Shown here piece after piece: positions 24,567-32,581 of a stretch of DNA of 40,860 bases; the stretch's first letter is position 1; each line of letters starts with the position of its first letter. The notes under the pieces were generated by a model. It was given only the letters and a program-made list of their open reading frames with translations, searched no databases and was not told where the DNA came from. A program made the position numbers and the translations under genes. Source of the DNA: CAYJFK01 sp964369475 (GTDB lineage: Bacteria > Bacillota > Clostridia > Oscillospirales > Feifaniaceae); NCBI GenBank assembly GCA_964369475.1, contig CAYJFK010000015.1, positions 1 through 40,860 on the forward strand. The letters run 5' to 3'.

Positions 24567-25094
24567 ATGTCAGAAAACGCCAAATGGTATGTTGTCCACA
24601 CCTATTCGGGTTACGAAAACAAGGTTATGACAAATTTGGAAAAGACCGTTGAAAACAGAAAATTGCACGACCTAATTGTCGACATAAGAGTACCTACCGA
24701 GACCGTTATGGAAATTAAGGGCGAGGAAACAAAGGAAGTTAAGCGCAAGCTTTTCCCCGGGTACGTTCTTGTTAAAATGGTTATGACCGATGACAGCTGG
24801 TATGTTGTTCGCAACATAAGAGGTGTTACAGGATTTGTTGGGCCTTCGGGATCGTCGTCTAAGCCCGTGCCGCTATCGCCTATGGAGGTAGCGAGGTTAG
24901 AGGTCGACACTCATGCGATTGAGGTTAGTTACGACGTGGGCGATGTTGTTAAGATCATAGAAGGGCCGCTTCAAGGCTCGCTTGGTCAAGTAGAGGCAAT
25001 AGAACCCGAAAACAACATAGTACGTGTAGTTGTATCTATGTTCGGCAGAGAAACACCGGTTGAACTTGAACTCAACCAAGTAAAAGTAGAGTAG
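24567..25094 (+). CDS. nusG: Transcription termination/antitermination protein NusG
   Basis: RNA polymerase-associated elongation factor of 175 residues. The NGN domain starts KWYVVHTYSGYENKV and contains RKLFPGYVLVKM and RNIRGVTGFVGP; the C-terminal KOW domain has VGDVVKIIEGPLQGSLGQVEAI. The length matches Gram-positive NusG. Confidence 0.97.
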   Translation: MSENAKWYVVHTYSGYENKVMTNLEKTVENRKLHDLIVDIRVPTETVMEIKGEETKEVKRKLFPGYVLVKMVMTDDSWYVVRNIRGVTGFVGPSGSSSKPVPLSPMEVARLEVDTHAIEVSYDVGDVVKIIEGPLQGSLGQVEAIEPENNIVRVVVSMFGRETPVELELNQVKVE

Positions 25095-25123
25095 TTTTTT
25101 TATTTGTTTAGGAGGTGCCTGTA

Positions 25124-25549
25124 ATGGCTCAAAAAGTAGTAGGTTATATTAAACTTCAAATACCCGGCGGAAAGGCAACGCCAGCTCCCCCGGTAGGTCC
25201 TGCGCTTGGTCAGCATGGTGTTAACATCATGTCTTTCACAAAAGAATTTAACGAGCGCACAAAGAACGACGTTGGATATCTAATCCCCGTTGTTATAACG
25301 GTTTATGCAGACCGTTCTTTCTCGTTCATCACAAAGACTCCGCCTGCGGCTGTCCTTATCAAGAAGGCAGTCAACATAGAGAGCGGCTCGGGTGAACCCA
25401 ACAAAACTAAGGTTGCAAAGATTACATCGGAGCAAATTCGCAAGATTGCCGAGACAAAAATGCCCGACCTTAATGCGGCTACAATCGAAACCGCAATGAG
25501 CATGATCGCAGGTACGGCCCGTAGCATGGGCGTTGTTGTAGAGGATTAG
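25124..25549 (+). CDS. rplK: 50S ribosomal protein L11
   Basis: GTPase-centre ribosomal protein of 141 residues, the usual size. The N-terminus MAQKVVGYIKLQIPGGKA and GPALGQHGVNIMSF are signatures, and the rRNA-binding C-terminal domain ends with GTARSMGVVVED. The ATG nine bases downstream of GGAGG is chosen over an in-frame GTG that overlaps the ribosome binding site. Confidence 0.97.
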   Translation: MAQKVVGYIKLQIPGGKATPAPPVGPALGQHGVNIMSFTKEFNERTKNDVGYLIPVVITVYADRSFSFITKTPPAAVLIKKAVNIESGSGEPNKTKVAKITSEQIRKIAETKMPDLNAATIETAMSMIAGTARSMGVVVED

Positions 25550-25561
25550 TAATCCATAATA

Positions 25562-25586
25562 GTGGGAGGGTAAGACCCGTCACCAC
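25562..25586 (+). promoter_or_regulatory. Probable L1-binding hairpin between rplK and rplA
   Basis: GTGG (25562-25565) pairs with CCAC (25583-25586) and GGG with CCC inside, leaving an asymmetric internal loop. This shape resembles the L1-binding site used for autogenous control of L11-L1 operons and lies directly before the rplA ribosome binding site. The assignment rests on shape and position. Confidence 0.55.
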
Positions 25587-25604
25587 ATAACAGGAGGAAT
25601 TATT

Positions 25605-26300
25605 GTGAAAAGAGGAAAGAACTATCAAGACAGCTCAAAGCTGTATAATAAAATGGACATGATGGACCCTGCAGAGGCAATGAAGCTTGCAGTTTCCACA
25701 TCGAAGGCTAAGTTTGACGAGACTATCGAAGTTCACGTTAGACTTGGTGTAGACTCCCGCCATGCTGACCAGCAGGTTAGAGGCGCTGTTGTCCTACCAC
25801 ACGGTACAGGTAAGAAAATGCGTGTACTTGTTTTTGCTAAGGGCGAGAAGCTCGACGAAGCAGAGAAGGCAGGAGCAGAGTTCTTCGGCGGCGACGATAT
25901 GGTTGCTAAGATAACAGGCGAGAACTGGTTCGGTTTCGACGTTGTCATCGCAACACCTGACATGATGGGCGTTGTTGGCCGTCTTGGTAAGGTACTTGGC
26001 CCTAAGGGTCTAATGCCAAACCCCAAGGCAGGTACAGTTACAACAGATATTACACGTGCTGTTACAGAAGCTAAGGCCGGTAAGATCGAGTACCGTCTTG
26101 ACAAGACAAACATTATCCACTGCCCAATAGGCAAGGCATCTTTCGGCGAGGAAAAGCTAAACGAGAACTTCATGACACTTCTTGGCGCTATCGTTAAGGC
26201 TAAGCCTGCTGCTGCAAAGGGTCAGTATATTAAGAGCTGCGTTGTGGCTTCCACAATGGGCCCTGGAATTAAGGTTAACCCCACAAAAGTAGGGGAGTAA
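25605..26300 (+). CDS. rplA: 50S ribosomal protein L1
   Basis: Ribosomal stalk protein and probable translational repressor of its own operon, 231 residues from a GTG start after AGGAGG. Signatures include RGAVVLPHGTGKKMRVLVFAKGEK and GRLGKVLGPKGLMPNPKAGTVT in the middle domain. A terminator follows at once, so rplJ and rplL are not part of this transcript. Confidence 0.96.
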   Translation: MKRGKNYQDSSKLYNKMDMMDPAEAMKLAVSTSKAKFDETIEVHVRLGVDSRHADQQVRGAVVLPHGTGKKMRVLVFAKGEKLDEAEKAGAEFFGGDDMVAKITGENWFGFDVVIATPDMMGVVGRLGKVLGPKGLMPNPKAGTVTTDITRAVTEAKAGKIEYRLDKTNIIHCPIGKASFGEEKLNENFMTLLGAIVKAKPAAAKGQYIKSCVVASTMGPGIKVNPTKVGE

Positions 26301-26313
26301 TCCTGATTTAATT

Positions 26314-26350
26314 AAAAGGAATGTACCGTTTTGCGGCACATTCCTTTTTT
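26314..26350 (+). terminator. Intrinsic terminator after rplA
   Basis: AAAAGGAATGT (26314-26324) pairs perfectly with ACATTCCTTTT (26338-26348), with an inner CCG/CGG extension, followed by six T in all. It closes the rpmG-rplA operon. Confidence 0.9.
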
Positions 26351-26380
26351 CATTATTAATATAATTTATAGTAAATTTTG

Positions 26381-26409
26381 TTGACATATTTGCTTTTGTA
26401 TGTTATTAT
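26381..26409 (+). promoter_or_regulatory. Sigma-A promoter of the padR-MFS operon
   Basis: Consensus TTGACA (26381-26386), a 17-bp spacer and TATTAT (26404-26409), with the operator palindrome beginning at the next base. Confidence 0.85.
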
Positions 26410-26440
26410 ATTGTTAACGAAATTCGATAACGGTAACAAT
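26410..26440 (+). promoter_or_regulatory. Probable PadR operator
   Basis: ATTGTTAACG (26410-26419) and CGGTAACAAT (26431-26440) are inverted repeats matching at nine of ten positions around an 11-bp centre. The palindrome covers the predicted transcription start, an ideal place for autorepression by the PadR protein encoded 24 bases downstream. Confidence 0.75.
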
Positions 26441-26463
26441 AATAAAGGAAGTAGGGGACAACC

Positions 26464-26766
26464 ATGGAAGATAAGGTGCTGCGCAAGCTCTTTTTGGGCT
26501 TTATACAGATACACATTTTGCATCACGCCAAAGAAGAGCCTGTTTACGGCTTATTTATGATAGAGGAACTAAAATCTCACGGCTACGATATAAGCCCTGG
26601 CACACTATATCCAATTTTTAAAAACTTGGAGCAGTCGGGTCATTTAACACGTGAAGATGTCCTTGTTGAAGGCAAGATAAGAAAATACTACTCCATCACC
26701 GTAAAGGGCGAGGAGATACTGCGAGAAGCACAAAAAAAGATAGCGGAGCTTACGGGTGAGCTATGA
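26464..26766 (+). CDS. PadR family transcriptional regulator
   Basis: A 100-residue winged-helix repressor of the short PadR type. The wing-helix region YGLFMIEELKSHGYDISPGTLYPIFKNLEQSGHL (residues ~23-56) is diagnostic, followed by the beta wing GKIRKYYSITVKGEEIL. It overlaps the transporter gene by four bases (ATGA), so it most likely represses its own operon until the transporter's substrate binds. The inducer is not deducible. Confidence 0.92.
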   Translation: MEDKVLRKLFLGFIQIHILHHAKEEPVYGLFMIEELKSHGYDISPGTLYPIFKNLEQSGHLTREDVLVEGKIRKYYSITVKGEEILREAQKKIAELTGEL

Positions 26767-28007
26767 GTGAGAGTCTAAGAAAAGACATTTTATCGGATTT
26801 TCAAGTAAAAAAATTCTGTCTTTATGGTTTGCTGAAAAACTTAAAATTTTTTGAACCGTACCTTTTAATATTCCTCTTAAGCCGAGATATAAACCTCTTT
26901 GAAATAGGCATTTTAATTGGACTTAGAGAGGTAATTGTAAATATATTCGAGATCCCGTCGGGATTTATAGCCGACTATTTTGGCCGCAAAAAAGAGCTCT
27001 ATCTATGTTTTGGATTTTACATTCTATCCTTTTTGGCATTTTTTGCTACAAATGGTTTTGCAATGGCCGCCCTTGGCATGATGCTCTTTGGACTTGGCGA
27101 AGCCTTTCGTTCGGGCACACATAAAGCCATGATTTACACATATTTAGACCACAAGGGCTGGCAGGCGGAAAAGACCTTTGTCTATGGAAGAACACGTTCC
27201 TTTTCGCTACTCGGCAGTGCCTTTAGCAGCATAATCGGCATAGTATTAATACTGCTTGTTTCAAACGACAGCTACATTTTTCTCTTTTCCATTATCCCGT
27301 ATATCCTCGATTTACTGCTAATAATGAGCTACCCAAAGTTCTTAGACACGCACGATAAAAAGCAAGGCGTTAAGCTAAGGGATATGGTAGGGGAGCTCCT
27401 TAGTAGTTTTAGGCTAAACAAAAAGCTTCGTTTGCTCCTCGTAGAAGAAGGTATGTCGGAAGCGGCATTTTCCTATGTAAAGGATCTAATCCAGCCGATA
27501 ATGGAATTAATAATTGTCGGAAGCGGCGTAGTTTTTATTTCTTCTTTAAATGCAGAGGACAACTTAAAGGTGCTACTTGGTATAATCTATGCCGCACTAA
27601 ATCTTTTTGGTTCGTATTTTTCCAAAAGGGCTTATCTATTTAAAAAGAACAGAACAAACATTGATTGCCTATTTGTAATACACATTTTAATGGCAGTATA
27701 CTTAGGGCTACTTGCTGTATCTTCCACAAGTTATCTGCCTGTCTGTATGCTATATATCTTTGCCTACATACTGCACAGTATCCGCAAGCCGATCTACATA
27801 GACGAGATAGACAACAACATAGACAAATCGACAAGAGCGACCGTAATAAGCGCATCGGCTCAGTTAAAGTCGCTCTTTCTTATGATATTTGCCCCGACAC
27901 TCGGCTACATTGCCGATAATTTCGGCTTTAGTCTTGTTATGCTTTTGCTGTCGATTTTGTTTGTGCTAACTATCCCCATGCTAAGGTTTAGTAGCAAAAA
28001 GGACTAA
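26763..28007 (+). CDS. MFS transporter, probable exporter
   Basis: A 414-residue polytopic membrane protein with about twelve hydrophobic segments. The loop after the second span, IPSGFIADYFGRKKELYL, is the MFS motif A (G-x-x-x-D-x-x-G-R-K). It is co-transcribed with a PadR repressor, a common arrangement for drug or metabolite efflux pumps, but the substrate is unknown. It ends two bases before the convergent recombinase gene. Confidence 0.88.
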   Translation: MSESLRKDILSDFQVKKFCLYGLLKNLKFFEPYLLIFLLSRDINLFEIGILIGLREVIVNIFEIPSGFIADYFGRKKELYLCFGFYILSFLAFFATNGFAMAALGMMLFGLGEAFRSGTHKAMIYTYLDHKGWQAEKTFVYGRTRSFSLLGSAFSSIIGIVLILLVSNDSYIFLFSIIPYILDLLLIMSYPKFLDTHDKKQGVKLRDMVGELLSSFRLNKKLRLLLVEEGMSEAAFSYVKDLIQPIMELIIVGSGVVFISSLNAEDNLKVLLGIIYAALNLFGSYFSKRAYLFKKNRTNIDCLFVIHILMAVYLGLLAVSSTSYLPVCMLYIFAYILHSIRKPIYIDEIDNNIDKSTRATVISASAQLKSLFLMIFAPTLGYIADNFGFSLVMLLLSILFVLTIPMLRFSSKKD

Positions 28008-28009
28008 CT

Positions 28010-28981
28010 TTATTTTTTATCTTTAACTCCGGCAAGTGGGTTTTGATTCATGGCATTTTTTACATTTTCATTTGACACATGGGTATAAATCTGCGTCGTG
28101 TTGAGCTGTTCGTGCCCGAGCACTTCCTTTAGTGTACGCACATCGACACCGCCTTCTTGAAACATCAGTGTAGCGGCAGTATGACGAAGCTTGTGCGTTG
28201 TGTATTTCTTGCCCTCGAGTCCTGCATTTTTTATGTGCTTTTCTACGAGTTTTTGCACAGCACTACGACCGATACGTTTTTTCTGTCCGCTTAAAAAAAG
28301 CGCATTTCTACTGGTGACCTCAACACCGTCGACAGGGCGCTCACGCAGATATGCCTTGATTGCCTCCATGCAGGCATCGTTTAGATACAAAATACGTTCC
28401 TTGTTACCCTTGCCGACAACACGTATAGCGCCATCGTTATAGTCTATATCGGTAAGATTTATCCCAACAAGCTCGGCAAGTCGCATACCGCAGTTTAGAA
28501 ATAGCGTTAAAATGGCATAGTCCCGAGTGCGGTTGCGACCCGTTACCGACTCGAGCAGTGCCATAGACTCATCAAGCGAGAGATGCACAGGCAGTGCCGC
28601 TCTAACCTTTGGTGCTTCGAGCGAGGCTGTTGGATCGGTCTCGATTTGGTGCATTCTTGTAGAGAGGTAGCCAAAGTAGGTCTTTAGAGTCGAGACCTTG
28701 CGAGCTCGTGTGCTGTTGGAGTCGCCCTTGTCACGAGCGAGGTAATTTAGAAAGTCGTATATGTCGGATAGCGTTACGGTATTGGCAAGGGCGATGTCGG
28801 CAGTCGAAATATCTATTTCCTCAATCGGCATATCAGATGGAGCTAATCCACGTATCCTAAACAAAAACCTGTAAAATGTGCGTAGGTCAAGCCCGTATTC
28901 GTCGACAGTAAGCTTAGATCGACCCTTGATGGTCTCTGTATATGTAAGAAAGTTTCTTATAACTTGTGGATAATCCTTCAC
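28010..28981 (-). CDS. Tyrosine recombinase, XerC/XerD type (copy 1)
   Basis: A 323-residue site-specific recombinase with the complete catalytic set: R167 (CGMRLAELVG), K194 (GKGNKERILYL), H263 and R266 (HKLRHTAATLM), H290 (LGHEQLNTTQIY) and nucleophile Y299. The N-terminal SAM-like domain covers residues ~1-115. It could act in dif-site chromosome dimer resolution. It starts from GTG after TGGAGG and has its own promoter and a hairpin-rich leader. XerC versus XerD cannot be decided from sequence alone; with copy 2 it may form the XerCD pair. Confidence 0.88.
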   Translation of the reverse strand: MKDYPQVIRNFLTYTETIKGRSKLTVDEYGLDLRTFYRFLFRIRGLAPSDMPIEEIDISTADIALANTVTLSDIYDFLNYLARDKGDSNSTRARKVSTLKTYFGYLSTRMHQIETDPTASLEAPKVRAALPVHLSLDESMALLESVTGRNRTRDYAILTLFLNCGMRLAELVGINLTDIDYNDGAIRVVGKGNKERILYLNDACMEAIKAYLRERPVDGVEVTSRNALFLSGQKKRIGRSAVQKLVEKHIKNAGLEGKKYTTHKLRHTAATLMFQEGGVDVRTLKEVLGHEQLNTTQIYTHVSNENVKNAMNQNPLAGVKDKK

Positions 28982-28997
28982 AGTAAAACCTCCAATT

Positions 28998-29068
28998 TAG
29001 CATGTTTTGCTACTTGGGGGCTTTTCTCTATCCCCCTTTTTCTACAAAATTTTTATTTTGTAGAAAAA
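28998..29068 (-). promoter_or_regulatory. Tandem hairpins in the recombinase leader, within the 28982-29291 gap
   Basis: Three hairpins fill the leader between promoter and start codon: TTTTTCTACAAAAT/ATTTTGTAGAAAAA (29037-29068, perfect 14 bp), GGGGG/CCCCC (29016-29036) and TAGCA/TGCTA (28998-29012). The first would be the 5' end of the mRNA. None is followed by a T-tract on the minus strand. They may stabilise the mRNA or control translation. Beyond the promoter, 29107-29252 shows nothing I recognise. Confidence 0.6.
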
Positions 29069-29076
29069 CTACATTT

Positions 29077-29106
29077 ATTATATCACCCCTTCCCTAAATA
29101 TGTCAA
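29077..29106 (-). promoter_or_regulatory. Sigma-A promoter of the copy 1 recombinase
   Basis: On the minus strand consensus TTGACA (29101-29106), an 18-bp spacer ending in TGA, and consensus TATAAT (29077-29082). Confidence 0.85.
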
Positions 29107-29252
29107 GAATTTTTAGCTCGTATTTGCAAATAATATTTCCATGATATATTGTGCTAAAGTTTGCAAACACCAAGTCGATGGCTATTGTACTCTAAAACGT
29201 GCCACCGTTATAACGTCGGTCTCAGACAGTCTCTGCCCATATCGAATTTAAA

Positions 29253-29290
29253 AAAAAGACAATGTGGTTTTTTTCCACATTGTCTTTTTT
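29253..29290. terminator. Bidirectional terminator after the small membrane protein gene
   Basis: AAAAAAGACAATGTGG pairs with CCACATTGTCTTTTTT (arms about 29253-29267 and 29275-29290) around a T-rich loop. It ends the leftward cwlD-radA transcript and has T-tracts in both directions. Confidence 0.9.
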
Positions 29291-29291
29291 G

Positions 29292-29486
29292 TTATATAAC
29301 ATACCCTATCGCTAAATAAACAAGCACAAGCCATGCCGAAATAATTGCCCATGTCCATTTATTTCCATAATTTACCGTCCAGCCTGCGACCTTTCTTTTA
29401 ACAAAAATATTCGCATCGTCGCTGTTGGCATATATTCGCCCCTTCATAAGGTCCCAAACTTCTTCATCTGTATACTTTCTTTTCAT
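29292..29486 (-). CDS. Small membrane protein, DUF5808-like
   Basis: A 64-residue protein with one transmembrane helix at the C-terminus (WAIISAWLVLVYLAIGYVI). The segment YANSDDANIFVKRKVAGWTV followed by NYGNKWTW resembles DUF5808 proteins, which carry a N-x-DDP-x-x-FV-x-KR-x-x-GWT-x-NFG pattern. Function is unknown. Its ribosome binding site AAGGATT overlaps the radA stop codon, so it is translated from the radA transcript. Confidence 0.65.
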   Translation of the reverse strand: MKRKYTDEEVWDLMKGRIYANSDDANIFVKRKVAGWTVNYGNKWTWAIISAWLVLVYLAIGYVI

Positions 29487-29489
29487 GCT

Positions 29490-30893
29490 TTAATCCTTTT
29501 CAGGCTCGTACTCAACATCTATATCGCCTATGGCAATGTTTATTGCCTCGCCTATGTTGCGCACAGCATATATCGTTGCGCCTTCGATTTCCCGCTTCGG
29601 TCTGTTGGCGTATGGAATTATAAATGTGTTATATCCAAGGCGCATTGCCTCGTTTACTCTAACAGCGACATTGCGAACCGATCGCAGTTCTCCGACAAGG
29701 CCGACTTCGCCGAATACAATTAGCTTTTCGGTAATCGGCCTGTCGAAATAACTCGAAGCCGTTGCAAGTATCGCCGCAAGGTCGCTTGACGGCTCGGTTA
29801 ATTTAAGTCCTCCTATAACATTACAATAGGCATCGCAGGTCGAAAGCCTCACCCCTACCCTCTTTTCGAGGACGGCAAGCAGCATTGCAAGCCTGTTATA
29901 GTCGATACCGTTCGACATCCTCCTCGCCGTGCCGAGATATGTTTGATTTACAAGCGCTTGCACCTCTGCAAGTATAGGGCGAGTGCCCTCCATAATGCAG
30001 ACCATGCAGGTTCCCGCAACATTTTCCGGTCTACCTGAGAGTAGTGCGGCAGAGGGGTTTGCAACCTCTTGAAGCCCTTCTTCGGCCATTTCAAAGATGC
30101 CTATCTCGTTTGTCGAGCCAAAGCGATTTTTTACAGCCCTTATAATTCTATATGTAAGGTTTTTATCGCCCTCGAAATACAAAACAGTGTCGACCATATG
30201 TTCAAGAATTTTAGGCCCTGCTATGCTTCCCTCTTTGTTCATATGTCCGATAAAAATTGTCGCAATCTCCATAGATTTCGACCTCGATATAAGTGCCGAT
30301 GCGCAGTCCCTTATCTGAGACGGATTGCCGGGGAGCGAGGAAAGTTCCGAATTGTACATAGTTTGGATGGAGTCGATTATTAAAATATCGGGCTTTTCGT
30401 TTTCTATAACAATGTCCACATTTTGCAGTTCGGTATCTGTAAGCAGTAATAGACTCGGCGTATTTACGCCAAGCCTGTCTGCTCTCATTTTAATCTGTCT
30501 GCGTGATTCCTCGCCCGATACATATAAAATCTTATGCCCCTCTCCGAGCTTTTCGCATATCTGGAGAAGAAGTGTCGATTTACCAATTCCCGGATCGCCG
30601 CCAAGCAGTGTTACCGAGCCACGCACAATGCCGCCGCCAAATACACGGTCGAGCTCGCTCATGCCTGTCATAATGCGGTGATCTTCCTCGGTATATTCAA
30701 TATTATCTGCAAGCGATTTAGCCCCCTGTGTTACCTTTCCCCTCGCATAAGAAGGCTTGGGAGCGCTACTCTCCTTCATGCGCACTTCTTCTATCATTGT
30801 AGAAAAAGCACCGCAACCGGGGCATTTTCCGTACCACTTAATGCTCTCGTGCCCACAGTCGGTGCATATGTGTATAGTTTGAAGTTTGGCCAT
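29490..30893 (-). CDS. radA: DNA repair protein RadA
   Basis: RecA-like ATPase that promotes branch migration in recombinational repair. The 467 residues contain the N-terminal zinc finger (C10, C13, C24, C27), Walker A LLGGDPGIGKST, the RadA-specific KNRFGSTNEIGIFEM motif and the C-terminal Lon-like domain (AILATASSYFDRPITEKL, FGEVGLVGELR). The stop overlaps the next small gene's ribosome binding site. Confidence 0.96.
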   Translation of the reverse strand: MAKLQTIHICTDCGHESIKWYGKCPGCGAFSTMIEEVRMKESSAPKPSYARGKVTQGAKSLADNIEYTEEDHRIMTGMSELDRVFGGGIVRGSVTLLGGDPGIGKSTLLLQICEKLGEGHKILYVSGEESRRQIKMRADRLGVNTPSLLLLTDTELQNVDIVIENEKPDILIIDSIQTMYNSELSSLPGNPSQIRDCASALISRSKSMEIATIFIGHMNKEGSIAGPKILEHMVDTVLYFEGDKNLTYRIIRAVKNRFGSTNEIGIFEMAEEGLQEVANPSAALLSGRPENVAGTCMVCIMEGTRPILAEVQALVNQTYLGTARRMSNGIDYNRLAMLLAVLEKRVGVRLSTCDAYCNVIGGLKLTEPSSDLAAILATASSYFDRPITEKLIVFGEVGLVGELRSVRNVAVRVNEAMRLGYNTFIIPYANRPKREIEGATIYAVRNIGEAINIAIGDIDVEYEPEKD

Positions 30894-30899
30894 ATTGTT

Positions 30900-31610
30900 T
30901 CACTTCCCTGACTTAATGTATGTGTCTATGCCATCGGCAATGCATGTAGCGAGCAGTTCTTGATATTCCGCCGTGGAAAGAAGTGCCGCCTCGTGGGGGT
31001 TAGACAAAAACCCACATTCAATCATGATGGCAGGCAAGTCGACATTATCAAGAAGATATATCTCGCTGCCTGCCTCCTTTATTTTTCTGTCGTTATCCGG
31101 TTGTAATCCGTCTTTTATAGCCGCTTGTAGTGTGCTTGCAAGCAGCTCGCTATTGGTACTGTTAGACGAATAAAAAATTTGACTGCCGCTGTATTTAGGG
31201 TCTGCAAAGGAGTTTAAATGAAGGCTTATCAGCACCCCATCAGGCTGCTCATTTGCAATTTCTACCCTCGCCTTTAAATCGGCCGCTTTGCCTTGCCTAC
31301 TCTCGCTCTGCAAAGAGTGATCGCCCTCACGAGTCATAACAACGGCATAGCCTCGTTCGAGCAAAATCAGCTCGAGCTTTTTTGCTATCTGCAAGTTAAC
31401 ATGCTTTTCAACAACGGGAGTATCTCCTGCCGAACTCGCTCCACCGTCCACTCCTCCATGGCCTGCGTCTACTATAACAAGCCTGTTCGGAGAGTCGTAT
31501 ATAGCGACTTCCGATGTAGGCTCGCTAAACATTGTGTATCCTGCCGCCAAAATACAGATAGATGTAAGCGTTATGTACCTTATAAAATAATATATTTTCA
31601 TATTCATCAC
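30900..31610 (-). CDS. cwlD: N-acetylmuramoyl-L-alanine amidase, CwlD-like
   Basis: Zinc amidase (Amidase_3) that removes peptide side chains from muramic acid; CwlD does this in the spore cortex so that muramic delta-lactam can form. One N-terminal transmembrane or signal segment (about residues 7-27) and zinc/catalytic residues H51 (DAGHGG), E68 (VVEKHVN), H131 (SLHLNS) and E199 (IECGFLSN). The start is uncertain among GTG, ATG and a third in-frame ATG within four codons; GGTGA best fits the third. The SpoIIM-like neighbour supports a sporulation role. Confidence 0.85.
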   Translation of the reverse strand: MMNMKIYYFIRYITLTSICILAAGYTMFSEPTSEVAIYDSPNRLVIVDAGHGGVDGGASSAGDTPVVEKHVNLQIAKKLELILLERGYAVVMTREGDHSLQSESRQGKAADLKARVEIANEQPDGVLISLHLNSFADPKYSGSQIFYSSNSTNSELLASTLQAAIKDGLQPDNDRKIKEAGSEIYLLDNVDLPAIMIECGFLSNPHEAALLSTAEYQELLATCIADGIDTYIKSGK

Positions 31611-31679
31611 CCATACAGTCTATTCAAAAAGGGTGATCGCTATGACTTGTTTTAGTGAAATAACAAAGATTAAATAAAA

Positions 31680-32564
31680 CTATGCTCTAGGGTGAAACTT
31701 GATGTAAACATTTCTAAACTTGTCCTTTATAAGCTCGGAATAAATCTTTGTTGTGGAAATATCGGAATGACCGAGCATCTCTTGAATGGACTTTAAATCG
31801 GCTCCATTTTCTAGCAGATGAGCGGCAAAGGAATGGCGGAGTATCTGCGGTGTTATCTTTTGCTCTATTCCTGCAAGCTCTTGATACTTCTTTAATATCT
31901 TCCAAAATCCCTGCCTTGTTATCCTGTCCCCACCGGCATTTAAAAAGAGTGCAGAGGCAGATTTTTCGGTCGTGTATACAGGTCGAGCACTCTTTATGTA
32001 GTCGCCTAAAAGCCCGACCGCAATTGGATATAGAGGAACAATGCGTTCCTTTGAAGTACCTGTTTGAAGTCTTATAAAGCCTATGGTGAGGTTTACGTCC
32101 TCTAAATTAAGCTCTACAAGCTCGGATACCCTAATTCCTGTCGCATAGAGCACTTCGAGCATAGAGCGGTCTCTAACCCCTTTCACATCCTTGTCATCGG
32201 GCTGACTCATAAGAAGCTCTATATCGTTTTTGGTAAGAATTTCGGGCAGTGCTCGCTTGCATTTTTCTCTCTTAATACCTGCAAAGGGGTTCGAGGCAAC
32301 TTCGCCGACAGATATAAGGTATTTATAAAGAGACTGCATAGAAGCCGAAACACGAGAGACGGTAGATGCCGCTCGCACCTCTCTTAGCATATCAAAATAA
32401 GAGGTCGCAACATCGCTCGTTACCTCTTTAAAGGAAGCAACATTGCGCCCCTCGGCATATTCAATAAACTGCGTGATGTCCCGTCTGTATGATTGGAGGG
32501 TATTGTCGGAGGAATTTTTCGTATCCTTTAAAAATTCCGTAAAATCGTTTAACTTCTTGTACAT
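31680..32564 (-). CDS. Tyrosine recombinase, XerD-like (copy 2)
   Basis: A 294-residue recombinase, the usual XerD size. Catalytic positions are R145 (ATGIRVSEL), K172 (SKERIVPL), R243, H266 (MLGHSDIS) and Y275 (TTKIYSEL). The first histidine of the HxxR box is glutamine: TPQILRHSF, with Q240 read from codon CAG. The ENGADLKSIQEMLGHSDIST stretch is very XerD-like. It is upstream of cwlD by 69 bases. It could be the true chromosomal XerD with a tolerated substitution, or a partner relying on copy 1. Confidence 0.85.
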   Translation of the reverse strand: MYKKLNDFTEFLKDTKNSSDNTLQSYRRDITQFIEYAEGRNVASFKEVTSDVATSYFDMLREVRAASTVSRVSASMQSLYKYLISVGEVASNPFAGIKREKCKRALPEILTKNDIELLMSQPDDKDVKGVRDRSMLEVLYATGIRVSELVELNLEDVNLTIGFIRLQTGTSKERIVPLYPIAVGLLGDYIKSARPVYTTEKSASALFLNAGGDRITRQGFWKILKKYQELAGIEQKITPQILRHSFAAHLLENGADLKSIQEMLGHSDISTTKIYSELIKDKFRNVYIKFHPRA

Positions 32565-32581
32565 AAAAATGTCTCCAAACC

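Noticed and set aside
28010..28981. Integrase of a prophage or integrative element
   Set aside because: The protein is Xer-like, there are no phage or conjugation genes near it, and no tRNA or att-like repeats flank it.
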